DNA of 64,000 bases, taken from assembly GCF_014529535.1 (NCBI RefSeq), contig NW_023503409.1, forward strand, positions 4,340,390 through 4,404,389, read 5' to 3'. This DNA comes from Bradysia coprophila (lineage: Eukaryota; Arthropoda; Insecta; Diptera; Sciaridae). Of the stretch, positions 40,739 to 53,152 are shown piece after piece (position 1 is the first letter of the stretch; each line of letters starts with the position of its first letter). The notes beneath the pieces are model-generated. The model was not told the DNA's origin, searched no databases, and was given only the letters and a program-made list of their open reading frames with translations. The translations under genes were made by a program, and so were the position numbers.

Positions 40739-43089
40739 ATGTCGCAACTTCTGGCCGATGATTCCATTGCCTTAGTATGGGAGGGACTTTGTTACGAAGA
40801 TGCTCCTAGTTTTCTGGAAGAAATCACTGCAAAATGTCGGTCATTCAAGACTAAGAAAAGGAGGCAAATATTGAACGAACTGAATGGATATTTAAAATTC
40901 GGTGAACTAACTGCATTGATGGGTCCATCGGGGGCTGGAAAGTCGACATTGCTGAATTGCCTTACACAGGGAGAAAGCTACGAAGGAACGGATGGGAGAA
41001 TAGCTGTCGCTAAAGCGGAAATGCGAAGTGTTTTTATAACACAGAATGAGAGAGACCATTTACTGTTTAATCTGACCGTTTTCGAGTCGATGTACTATGC
41101 TTCAGAAATGAAGAATCCTCCTAGCACGACCACATCACAGCACATAGCAATTGTGAAACGACTGCTGGATGATCTGGACCTGGAAAAAGTGGAAAATGTG
41201 ATGATAGCACAATGTTCTGGCGGACAGAAGAAACGAATTGCAATCGCATTGGAATTGACGGCGATTACAAAACCAAATTTTGTTTTTCTCGATGAACCTA
41301 CTAGTGGACTGGACAGCCACTCAGGATTCAATGTAAGATTTGTCGCTCTGAAGTTTATCACTAAATTTGATTAATCTTATGCCTTACATTGTAAGGTTAT
41401 TCACCGACTCAGAATTTTGTCACAACAACTGAACATTGCTGTGGTCACAGTCATCCATCAGCCCAATTTTGAGATATTTTCTCAGTTCCACAATGTGTAC
41501 ATCTTATCCAACGTTGGTAGATGTATTTTTACTGGATCGCCAAAGACATTGCAAGAACGTTTAACCGCCTACAATTATCAAATTTCTAATTCAAATCCAG
41601 CTGATGTTATCATTTTCGTTGCTTCTTGTATTAGCGAAGAAGATGAGGAGGATTTAGTGGAGCCAATGCATGCTAGTGTTGAAGAGATTTCCTACAAAAA
41701 ATTAGAGGACGCGCAACGAGACTGCGAAGAAATGATAAAACAAGTGGCAGAAGATTGGCCCAAAAATCTACTCACTTTGTCAGGTATTGAAATCGAAAAG
41801 TATGGACTGTGCACTTCACCTGAATCATTCAGAATGCACACGCTCTGGGTATTGATGAAGAGAACCTTCATTACGTCGCTGTTAAGACAAAAACGATTGA
41901 TCCTAATCCGATTGGCATTGCATCTGCTTGTGGCGGTAGTATTGGATTTTTTATATCATTTTTCAATCAATAATTACTCGCGATACCTTTATTAGGTAGT
42001 ATTGGCAGCCCTTTACAATCGCAGTTTAGGCAAAACGGGAGACTGTTATGTTGTAGTACACAATAGTACCAGTTTGTGTAAATCCGAAAACATTGAACAC
42101 AATCTGCGAAAAGAAAGCGATCCCGGTCAAAACGTTAAATTCCAATTCTTCAGCTTGCTATTTCTTATGTTTGCTGCTTTGATGCCTACTGTACTCACAT
42201 TTCCAGTTGAAATTAAGGTTAGTTGAGTCATCGTAATTTCGTGTTGTAGCTTTGAAGAGCTTTCACTAGCTTTGGGCTTTTTTTGTTGTTGATACTATTG
42301 AACATAAAAGAAGTTCATAGCTCACGAACGTTCTTACAAGGTAACACAGAAGACAGAAATCACTTTACGTTAGTTTAACTCGTTTCTTTCATAATATTGT
42401 TCCAGCTATTCATCAATGAGCACCGTAACGGATGGTACAATACTTCATTTTACTACATTTCAAAGACGCTGATCGAAATTCCAGTTCAATTGCTCTTTTC
42501 ATTTTGCTTCGTATACTTTTTGTACTGGTACAGTGAACAAATCGACGTAACTTGGCGATTCAACTGCTTTTTGGCGGTGACGATAGTTAGTGGTTTCATT
42601 GCACAAGGTTTTGGCTTTCTAATCGGAGTTCTATGTGTCAATTCGTTTTCTATGGCAATCATACTTTCCAGTACTGTGTTGCTATTCCAGTTTTTATTCT
42701 CCGGCTTTTTTGTGAAGATATTGCAGATGAGTGTTTACACGAAATGGGTTACCTACTTTTCATTCGTCCGATTCAGTTTCGAGTCGCTGCTGATCATTTT
42801 ATATGGCGAGAATCGCTGTCAAAGTCCATCCAAGTCAAGTATTATGTACACATTTGATCTGCACGATGACAATTTGATTTCGAATACATTTTGGATTGCG
42901 TGCCATCTCATTGCCACTCGGCTATTGGCATATCTCTTACTTCGGAATTTAGCAGATGAAGCGATGTTATCCAGAACACTCAGTTGGGAAGTTGTGTCGC
43001 AGTCAATTACGACGAGATACAAACACGTTCGACAGCGCTTTCGTTTTGGCCGTTCGAATTCAAATTATCAAAGAGAATACCATTTGTAG
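40739..43089 (+). CDS. ABCG (White-type) half-transporter, four exons, 679 aa
   Basis: Exons are 40739-41332, 41396-41935, 41996-42217 and 42406-43089; the introns (63, 60 and 188 nt) are all phase 0. The N-terminal nucleotide-binding domain has Walker [10 protein letters not shown] (62-70), the signature [15 protein letters not shown], Walker [14 protein letters not shown] and the switch histidine in VIHQP. A linker of about 120 residues follows, then six membrane segments, e.g. [41 protein letters not shown] and [13 protein letters not shown] before TMD is the ABCG order; such proteins dimerise and export lipids, sterols or pigment precursors. Without intron 2 removal the frame hits a stop, so that splice is required. 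The ATG follows directly after TAGGCT; an upstream non-coding exon is possible. The orthologue is not certain. Confidence 0.94.
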
Positions 43090-45372
43090 ACGCCCGTACG
43101 AAGGAAGCAAATTTCATAGCGATTTTTACTCGATGTGCTCTAAATTGCCTTAAATATGTATACAAGGATAAAAGTTAGATTTGCTTTAAGCTTTTTATAA
43201 TAAGAATTCTTCGTAACATTAAAGCTACATTGCAAGATAAAACAGTCGTGAAATGAAAATTTTGACTCTAAATGTATGTCTTAATAGTCGGGTTCCTTGA
43301 TAGCAAATTTTCTTTTTCAACAATCGACTTTTTCAGTACAATTCGGGTGAACGGAGCCATTTTTCTGAAACAAGGGCCTGGTGCCTGGACTACATTGTCA
43401 GTATTTCATTTAACTGCTGAGTGTATACTGATAAAGTTTTGCTCAATTGTTGATATGTATCCAACTTTGATATTATATCCAAATCTGTGAAATTCACAAT
43501 TTTGTCAATTAACTACAATATAACTTGCGTAGAATAAATATTGTTGCAGATTTTGTATTAAAATAATAGTTTTTGATCGAATTAACAAGTTCTTTTGTTG
43601 TTCCAATCATCAAGTTACTACCATAAGCTCATACATACCGTTCGATCACCGTGGAACACCCAGCTGCGTCGTTTCAAGCCGTTTCAAATCGACATTTTAG
43701 CCCGGAAAGGAAAGATTATTCTTGGTCAGCGTAATTAATACGAACTAATTTATTTACACTTGCCAAATCATGAAAACACTGAATATCACGCGTCAAAACT
43801 TATCGAAAATCACACTTTTTTAGTTCTCTCTCAGCAGACCTTGCAAACAGGTCTAGGGATCCAGGCGATGTTTTCCTTAATGGTGGAGTTTGTTTATGTT
43901 ATTCGTCAAAGAGAGAAATTTGTGTATTTCATGGTGTGACGAGAGTAAAATTGTGTGCATCACAGGATTGAAACCACTCAATCACAGCCACTCAATCACG
44001 TATACTGTAATTTCGTGGTTTCAATCCAAGTGATGCAAATAACTATTACACACGATTTAATCTTAATTTAATATTAAGAGGCAAGCATATTCAGCCACTA
44101 GTAACAGTTACTTAGTCTTAAACAAAATCATTGTTCTGTTACTTTGATTGTATACATAAAGTATCTTCTAGTTTGCTACAAAGTCTATCACATCAATATT
44201 GTTTACCATATATTCATTCCACTATAAAGGAGAAACCAGCCAGAGTTCAATGATTATTTTTGCAGTTCTTATCAATAACAGATGACTAGCAGTTCAAAAA
44301 TGTATAGGTACTTCTGCCATACTTTTGCAGAGTCAATACAACCCAGGATTTCATCACCTATATGCCAAAATGGACTTGGACTCCTTGTATTCCTTAATGA
44401 ATATCTCTAACATGTCTCTTAGCAGTAATAACCTTTCTATCTTTCACATTTTAGACAACCTTTTATTTAAGGTAGATTTAAAAACATTTGAAAGGTTTCC
44501 ATATTTTTCACCCAACATCCATCCAACATGAATGAAACCTTTCAACATAATTTTATCTTTTCTCTCTCAACGTATATTTTCTTAACTGTTTGTTACGTTG
44601 CATTCTGTTTATCTCTCATTTGTCGTGCTCACTTTCGTACAGAAATGGTATCATTTCGAATTTCCCCTCAACATAATGCATATATGTTGTGTAGAAGTAC
44701 GGAATTTTAACCATTTTTGGGTATTTAAAAACTGTTTTTCAAATAAGATTCTTTGATAGATTTTTGTGTTTGAAATTTAATTTGAATACAAGTGAACAAT
44801 ACAATATTCTATATAAATATCGCACTCATAATACATTTAACATCAATGAAACAAAAGTTTTAAACGTCGATAAAATGCAGATGCATCATGCCGACCTCAA
44901 ATAAAATCCAACACGAAAGAAATTAATGCATCGAACATTAGATAAAAACTGCACTATAAGAGTTACCTCTCTCGAGAGAGACTTTGCTGCAATCAAACAA
45001 TATTCAAAGTTCAAAAAGCACGGCATTTGACGTTTATTCCTCTCTATCTCTCTTGGTGCAGTAGTAAATTGTCACTGTACACTTCAGTTCAGTTTTGTAA
45101 AAATGGCTGTACACAATTGCATCCTAGATCAACGGAGGGTTTTGGGATGATTGTATTGTGATTCTAATAACAAAAATAAAACTCTTTTTAGCCTTTCGTA
45201 TGCAATAACGAGTGTAAATCAAAGTGTTGTTCAATTTCGATGATACATCAGTGTCTATCACCAATTTGTTGAACATTCAGTCGATAAAAAAACATTGCTC
45301 TAAGTTTTTGCATCCGGTGTGGGAGGTGCATTTAATTTTCGTTCATGTTTTGTGTTCTGTTAATGTTATACA
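43090..45372. other. Intergenic region between ABCG and the next first exon
   Basis: AATAAA at 43533-43538 is the first clear poly(A) hexamer after ABCG, implying a long 3' untranslated region. A GC-richer patch at 43620-43730 has an open plus-strand frame of about 45 codons without ATG (contains RSPWNTQLRRFKPFQIDIL), not assignable. The last few hundred bases are the likely promoter of the 45373 exon. Confidence 0.35.
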
Positions 45373-45566
45373 ATGATGGGTTTATTTCCTGAAGCAAGCG
45401 GTAGTTCACCCATAACATCAACACCGAAATTGTGCAGAAGATTATTCAGTTTCAGTGATAACAGTGCCAGCAAATCTAGCGGTACATTGAAATCTAATGA
45501 AATCAGTGATAGCAAGACGACATCAAAGAATGTGCAACAACTATCTACATCATGGGAGTATCTGAG
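45373..45566 (+). CDS. First coding exon of a large unknown gene running off to the right (partial)
   Basis: ATG ATG opens a 64-codon frame that ends at a consensus donor (CTGAG/GTAAGC). The peptide begins MMGLFPEASGSSPITSTPKL and is Ser/Thr/Lys-rich and probably disordered (SFSDNSASKSSGTL...QQLSTSWEYLR), as is usual for isoform-specific N-termini of kinases, phosphodiesterases or scaffolds. No downstream exon could be found in the 18 kb that follow, so the acceptor is probably beyond the window. The gene family cannot be told from this exon. The evidence is ATG context, balanced amino-acid composition and the strong donor. Confidence 0.55.
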
Positions 45567-47463
45567 GTAAGCCGGCAAAACATACTGCATATATTTAGGA
45601 GATTTTTTTTTTCTGTGAAATTTTATGCTGAATGAAATGCGATTTCTGTTTTCATTCAATTGGATAAGTTTTTATTTATTTATACAAATTGGCTGTGGTA
45701 TCTTGAGATAAACAGCGCGAGAAACAAAACAGTTGATCCGTTGAATTTGACCTTAAAAATTATTTATGAGCTATCCGCATGTTTTTATTTCATTTCATTA
45801 CTTAATCATCAAAAAAATCTGATTGAAATGTACCGCAACGATTATCATTATACTTATATTGACTCTGAGGATTTATTTTATGTTTACATACTAAGCAGCA
45901 CCTACTTCGTCGACACATTCGGAATGGAATAATTAATTTCGATTTTGTAATGCGCGCACACATGTGCATCTTTTATGTTGTTGGGTTCTCTGGAATTATA
46001 AATTTGTCAGAAGTGAAGCGTCGATTCCGTTAAAATGGTTACTGTTAATATGGAACAAGAATCGCTACAACAGCGGTTTGAAGTTCAATCTTCTCAACAA
46101 AATTTGAGTTATTCATGCTGGAGGGCTGGCGAATGCTTCATGTAACCCTTTTAGTCTGTCCACGCATTTTATTGGTAAAAAGTAAACGGAGAGCTAAACG
46201 GAGTAAGTCCGATTACAGCAATGATGCATGAAACATTCAGTAAAAGCTATTGTACTCGCAGAACACCAACAACACCGTGACAAGTTTCATTTCCCCGATG
46301 AACTGACATAGGCGATACTTTAAATTTATGTTGTAAACCAAAAGACAAGATAGAGGAAAGAGAACCAACCGTTTAACAAAAATGTCTACCACATTAACTG
46401 ACATGACCGATACAATGATACCATTTGCAAACCTCTTGTACAGAATTCATCGCTCGCAAAGAACGCAGAACACTTCCCTACTCACTCGCAATTCTCCCGA
46501 AGTCATTTTTTTTAAATAAGTCATAAGTCAATCGATGATTCGTAGTTCAGAGGAGGTTCTTATGCGGAAAGTGCACTCGATTAAATTTTTTCTTTAACAT
46601 GTTTGTCTAAGAGTACACTTTGTAGTTTTTAATGGCATGTCCAACGGCTAAACTTATACCACATGATTTAAAAGCGTTAGTCTGATGAACCCTATTTGAT
46701 CAATCTTAAAACATTTAGCACGTTGCCTTAACTATCACGTATTCAAATTGTGCAATGTTTTTTTTATTGTTGTTTATCGGAAAGGTCTAATTGCATTTCA
46801 GGAACAGTTGTGGTGTTCATCACTATTTTTTTACAGAAAATAAATTTTATACAAAAAAAAACATTTCAGCTCTAAAGAACTGACAAATACGAAAAAAAAA
46901 CACGGAATAGTGTAATTTGCGCTTGCATTTCGAATGTAAACTTATGGTGAAGTAACAGAACATAACAGAACTTAGATGCATCCATGTAATTTTGAAAATA
47001 ATCGTGACCAAAACCATAAATTAACTTTCATGATGAACTCGTAAGGTTTTTTTCCTCGTTTTTTACTTCAATAATATTTTCAAAATACTGAAAATGTTAG
47101 GCTAACGGAATTACAATCGAGTGTGACCTTTTATTGTTTAGAGTTGCTGTTTATTGTTTAGAGCATGTAAGAGCATCACTTTGTGCACTGCACATCATAT
47201 GCACATTTTTTCATGTCCAGTCCTCGCTTCGCTTTTACGAAAAGGACAGATTTCTTTGTTAAATCCGACTGAATCGTAAAATTGACAAACATTTCGCTTA
47301 GTTCACTTACAAATCAATTTCATTAACTTAAACCAGCAACGAATTCTGTGGTATTTCGTTTTCACCACAAGAAGTTTAACCTGTCACATACGGCTATTCA
47401 TCTGTTATCGATAACGATGACAAAAATAGTGACAAGCTCTGTGTAATATGGTCCTTTTTATAT

Positions 47464-47583
47464 ACAATCGCTAAACCGAACTGGTGTGCATACGTTATTT
47501 TGCACCAGCTGGTCACATACAATTCCAAATGGGATCAGCTGGTGCAAAATAACGTATGCACACCAGTTTAGTTTAGCGATTGT
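47464..47583. repeat. 120-bp hairpin MITE-like repeat
   Basis: ACAATCGCTAAACCGAACTG on the left matches the inverted right end (CAGTTTAGTTTAGCGATTGT). The stem GTGTGCATACGTTATTTTGC against GCAAAATAACGTATGCACAC is perfect, with a loop of about 23 nt. The arms are almost undecayed, so the insertion may be young. Confidence 0.8.
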
Positions 47584-50500
47584 CGTATGTTAAAAAAATT
47601 GAAGTACAAGATTTGAAATCGACCGATTAAAAACACTTTGATCGATGGAAGTAATAGATCCGATAATAATACTGGCTTGCCGTCTGTGACAGGTTAATAC
47701 GGATTGCTTGTATCAGAAGTCAGCATCGAATCTCATTTGTCTTCATATTTTAAAAAAAGACTTGAGATAATTCACACAAATTCATTCACACACTGATTTC
47801 ACAGCATGAATGTTGCAATAATTTCATAGGATACGATTGGGTAACAAATGAAAACAACGGTATTAAGGTCGCTATTTGCAAAATCATCAGGAAACCGTCT
47901 TTAAAAAAAAATAAGACTAAGACGCAATATAAATTGCAGACGACAGGTTACTTGGCACCATCCGTCGCCGATATAATTTTTTTTTATTTTTCGTGCAACA
48001 ATGCCGACTTTGCATATATTGTTGAGTGCATTTCGAAACCCATCATGGAAATTTAAATCGCATTTCCCACTTTACGAGTCGGATTTATTTCGCAGAAAAC
48101 AAAAGTGCTGTCTACGCGATATGAATATTATTATTGGCAATTTCGTTTAATAGATCATTTTGTAGTGAATATAAATGGCTGCTGAGTACCGTAGTTTTTA
48201 TATCTCAATTTTACCGACTCGACGGGATTTTATGGTGACAAATTCAAATTATGGCAACGTTACTAGAACTATGTATGCAAGAAGTTGGTTCATTAAATTG
48301 GAAATTATTCTTCTCTGGGATTTATTCGATGTATTATGTTGATAATAATAGGGCATACATAATACTCCTAAACTCTGTCACTACTAAACGTACAACTGGA
48401 GTATACAAATAGAATGAAATTAGCATATTCTCACTTTACGGCAAAATCCGGAAAGGTATCTCCAACACAATGTGTATATCTTACCTATAGTAATACTCAT
48501 TCTTTGTTCGGAATCAAGAAACCATACAAGCAGCATAGAAACTTCGTGCCGTAACAACGATTGAGATTTAATTGAAGTGTGCCACTTATCTATTCTTATC
48601 TTTTCCGCTCAGTTCACAGCATATACACGTACTATTATCACTCGTCCCATTTACTATCCCCGAGTATGTAGTTTATGCCAAAGTCGTTTTCAACGACTAT
48701 TCAAACTTTCACAGAAGACTCAGCAATAATTTCGAAGGAGAAGAAAATTGATTATTTAGTTCAGAACAAATAGATTGCCTTTTTCGTGTAAAATATAAAG
48801 GATCTACCGGCTGATTGAGTTATCGTCTATTGATCTGTTGTGTTTGTGAGGAAAGTTTTTAAAGATTTGAAAGGTTTTACGAAACTGACACATTCTTCCA
48901 TTCCGTAAAGGACACCCCAAAAATGTATGCACTTTTTTATGGAGGCTGTGAGTACTTTCGTAATGTCACCAAACAATTTTTGAATTATTGAGTTAGATTC
49001 TGATTGTTCATTTGACGATACAAAAGTGAGTATACGTAGCATACCGACTAGACTAATCAAAATATTTTCATTCTATTCTACGGTTATAACGCTTCAACCC
49101 CTGAATTAGTTTCAGCCACCCAGACGTTATGACATTACGTACAACAAGATGGAATTAATTTGATTGCATAAATCCAATGTCACATCTTACCGGAAAATCT
49201 TTCCATAAACGTATTTTACCATAACACAAATTCCCATAAATTCAACTGATAATGTTTATGAAATGAACAGTGCGTATAACCTGCGGTACGCCCTATATGC
49301 CACACAAAGATTACCTTAATTGTAATGGTAAACGTACTTTGACAGTATTTTGAATTCATTTCGTATTATTAGTTCGCAGTTAGAGTTATCTGAAGCTGAG
49401 CAATTTACTTTAAATTGGAATACTTACAAGACGATTCTGTATGTCGGTCTGGGTTTTTAGTGCTTGTGCTTATATGCTCGTAAAATACATTTCAGTGTGA
49501 GTGCCTATGCAATAGAAGAACTTACTTGTCTCGGAAAACTTACTTTCGACGAAGGCATACGTTGTGTTGACAAACTATTTAGAAACCCAAGAAGTCAATC
49601 CATTCCTTCTTTTGAATCTTTAACCATCATCTGACACAGCAGATCACAGCAGTTAATTTTTACTGTGATTCTTTAATTCCCTAAGTTCTTATTTCGTTGA
49701 CCAATATTATGATCTTATGAATTAACTGCACTTGCTTTGCGAAGGCAGAAATAGTTGCTGTAACCGAAAATTCATGCAAGGCAATAATTAACCAAATGAA
49801 CCGAGTTTACATACAAACATTAGAATTTAATTTCCCCAGCAAAAACTTTTCCTTTCGGCAAAACACTCGGCAAAACATGTCATGTATCAAATACCATTAA
49901 CCTCTTTTGAAGATGAAAAATATGTCTCCTCTATCATTACTAATTACATATACTTTCTGCTCAGATTGTTCCACATTTATGAGTGTAATTAATTTTATCT
50001 TTTAGCTGCCATCACATTCACGCACACAAGGCATACCTCATGATACACGTCACATTTCACTTGCACGTATTTATAATAATTTTCATAATTTTCCTAATTA
50101 GTCCTGAAAATATATTTGCCAGAGGATAATTGACTTCTTTGTTGCTCTGCTCGCACATACCCATCCAACATACACTTATATATATAACGTTATACGTTTA
50201 CAACATTCCTTTATCAAAATGAAGGCACACCGTTAAATGACGCTAAATACTAAATTTCATTCAACAATTTATGCCCTTTCACCTGCGTCGGTATACTTTT
50301 TCGCTTAATTGTCGTTCGTATTGGCGTGACTGACGATATGTCTTATGCCTAAGTAGTTTTGGCTGTTTTTAAAGTGCTCTTTACGCTTTACCTTTTACCT
50401 TTTTTTTACCATTTTCTTATGTTCGCAATCAACATTTTAACAGCATGACATTCTCAAAAGAATTATGGCACAAGTGATATCTACGGTGTAGCTGGTAAAT

Positions 50501-51065
50501 TGAGATTGTGGAAATGAACAACTCTTCTGCTTGTGTGCTGGGTGTTTTATAGTTTCAATATTGATTCGAATTAATGCGAATTGTATCTGGAAAAAAAGAA
50601 AATGTACGAAGGCAATTAGATGAATCTTTGCAAACGAACTTACGCTTGCAGAATATTGAAGCGAATTAATAAAATGAGATAAAGACTAGGTGTCTTCTTT
50701 CATACACTTCGAAAACGGTTCACCATTAAGTGTACGGTACATTTTGTCATGGAAGAAACTTCCATCTATTTTACGTGACTAAACTTGCATTATGTGCAAA
50801 GAAGAACAATATTTGATAAAGTGAATTCGAAGTGCTGAACCATTTCGTTGTTGTGGTCTTCTCCTTTTTTCTTCCTAAAATGTGTGTGTAAAGTTAGGTT
50901 TTTGATTAACCTCAGATTTTTACCGTGTTATCGACAACGATGAAAATATAAGCTCTGAGTATCATTCTACATAGGCAAATCTATATTACCACAAATGAAG
51001 TAAAAGATCTCGTAACAAACACAGCGGAATAATTTCAACAAAAAAAGTCCTGGATTTAATGAATA

Positions 51066-51254
51066 CAGTCAGGTGCAATGGAATTTCAGCATGAGTTTGA
51101 TTCAACTGTTTTTCAGCTGATTCACACATACAATCAAAACTGTGTATATGGTTGAAGCTGTAGTGGTAAAACCTCATCATTTTTGATTGTTTGTGTGGAT
51201 CAGCTGAAAATCAACTGAAGCAAATTCATGCTGAAATTCCACTGTCTCTAACTG
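51066..51254. mobile_element. Tc1/mariner-type MITE, 189 bp, TA target
   Basis: CAGTCAGGTGCAATGGAATT on the left; the right end read inward is CAGTTAGAGACAGTGGAATT. TA stands on both sides. TTTCAGCATGA and AGTTGATT/CAGCTGA blocks pair between the arms. Confidence 0.8.
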
Positions 51255-52941
51255 TATATTGCGACACGTTTGACATTTTTAAGAGCATAAGATTCAACAA
51301 ATGGGACAAGTAAATAAATTGTTTGTCCATAAGCCCTAGGTATGAAACTTGGAAGCTGAAACTTTCGTGTGAAATCTATTGATTTGAGACGATATTAAAC
51401 TTAGAAATTATTATTTCGTTCTGATTGTGGTAATTATCATAGTAAAGAGTGTCGTGTGAACGATAAACAGATTTTTTGTGGACCGGGGTAGAGTTCGAAG
51501 CCAAGGGTGCATATCTTCTATCTTTATTCAGTACGTAAATTAGTCTCATGCGCCGTATGAGTTTTATAGTGCACAGAATCTAAGTTCTATCTTTCTCCAC
51601 TTATCGACAAACACATAAAAATGTGCCATTTTAGACTTTCCATCAATGCAATGCTATAAATTATTGGTGGATCTCATTTGACACAGCGAATATAATGTGT
51701 CAATGTTTCTGATCCACAATGATTGTTTCAGTCATTGTGGCTGTATATTCGGCTACATAACAATTGGCGCCCAATAAGTTTTAGTTCGACGACAAAGATA
51801 AACATCGAAACAACCCATTTCTGACGATGATAAACACTCAAATATTCTGTGTATAAATGTGAAACATTCATGTTTGCGGCACTTAATTCATTGCTGTATA
51901 AATATTATACATGTTGTGTATGCACATGCATCAAAATTCATTGTGTTTCGGAAATTATTTCACATATGAACGTATCATTTACCGAAACATATGTACATGC
52001 CAACAATTATTACTTAAAAAGAAATTTCACAATGTATGAATTCAAAGGTCTTGGAAGACGAGAGAAGCACATAACATTTTTTTTTTTATTAAATGCGACT
52101 TTTTGTTAAAGGTACATAATGAGCTTTAAAATCTAAGACGCGATAAAGGTGCGGTCCTTCAGTTATATTATATCCAACATACATGTCTGTCTATCGATCT
52201 ATGCCTATTTCGTCAATAAATAGACGTTTCTTGTCAATAATAAAAGTTAATCAAATTTGTATAAAAAAATACTTTTGTTTAATTTGAATATTTTTCAATG
52301 TGCACATTATTTGATGATTGGTTTTTGTGCTTATTGCTTCTTAAACAATCAACCATTGAACATTGTTTGATAATTTATCGTGAAATCAATAAAGACCTTA
52401 GAAAGGTTTTAATGATGAAACCCAATGAGATGTTATTCTATTTGATTAGTTAAGGTATTTGCTGTGTTGATGGTATAACATGCATGGTTTCCAAATCAGT
52501 GAATGTGTATAAAAGTGAGTGACTTATGAGCCGTGTACTTTATAAAGAAATTAGAGCGTCAAAACAACAGAAAAAGAATGTTGCTGGTAAAAAGTTTTCA
52601 ACAAACAACAATCCGAACATTTTCAAGCTAATATCTAAGTGAGCTTTTGTCCTAAAATATAAGATGAAATAAAAGTCTGACAAAACTTATGATTGCAGTA
52701 ATAATATAAAATTTCCCGCAGCTACAAAACACTTTCTCATTTTTAATTTTCCTTTTTCCCTTTTGCTTATTTTTATACCCGCGGTGGGACATTGGAGGTT
52801 GTCAAAGTCATTCTGTGTTTGTTATAACAAATGTTCGAATTCCTAGATAATATTGCTAAGAATAGGGCAATTATCGAAAACGCAGACAACTTGCTGAACC
52901 TTATCGATTAGCATTTCCGTTTTTTTTACTTTTTTTTTGTA

Positions 52942-53152
52942 CAGCTAGGGGCAATCAAATTTCAGCCGAAATTTGCTTCAGCTGATTTTCACTCATACAA
53001 ACAAAACTGCCTATGCTTGTATGTACAGTACAGTCTTACCACGCGCATGCATCTACTGTTAAATCCGTATTAAACATCCATAACCAGTTTCGTTTGTGTG
53101 AGTGAAAATCAGCTGAAGCAAATTTCGACTGAAATTTGATTGTCCTTTCCTG
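52942..53152. mobile_element. Tc1/mariner-type MITE, 211 bp, TA target
   Basis: CAGCTAGGGGCAATCAAATT on the left; the right end read inward is CAGGAAAGGACAATCAAATT. TA stands on both sides. The arms continue with TTTGCTTCAGCTGATTTTCA in both. It is related in design and partly in sequence to the element at 51066. Confidence 0.82.

Noticed and set aside
43620-43740. GC-richer open stretch (RSPWNTQLRRFKPFQ...)
   Set aside because: About 45 codons with no ATG and no bounding splice site on either side; two frames are open at once, which argues against real coding constraint.
45660-45932. 90-codon plus-strand frame just after the 45373 exon (KIIYELSACFYFISLL...)
   Set aside because: It begins at TTG, its composition follows AT-rich codons (Tyr, Phe, Ile, Asn), and it lacks a splice acceptor and a domain. 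It is probably chance within an intron.
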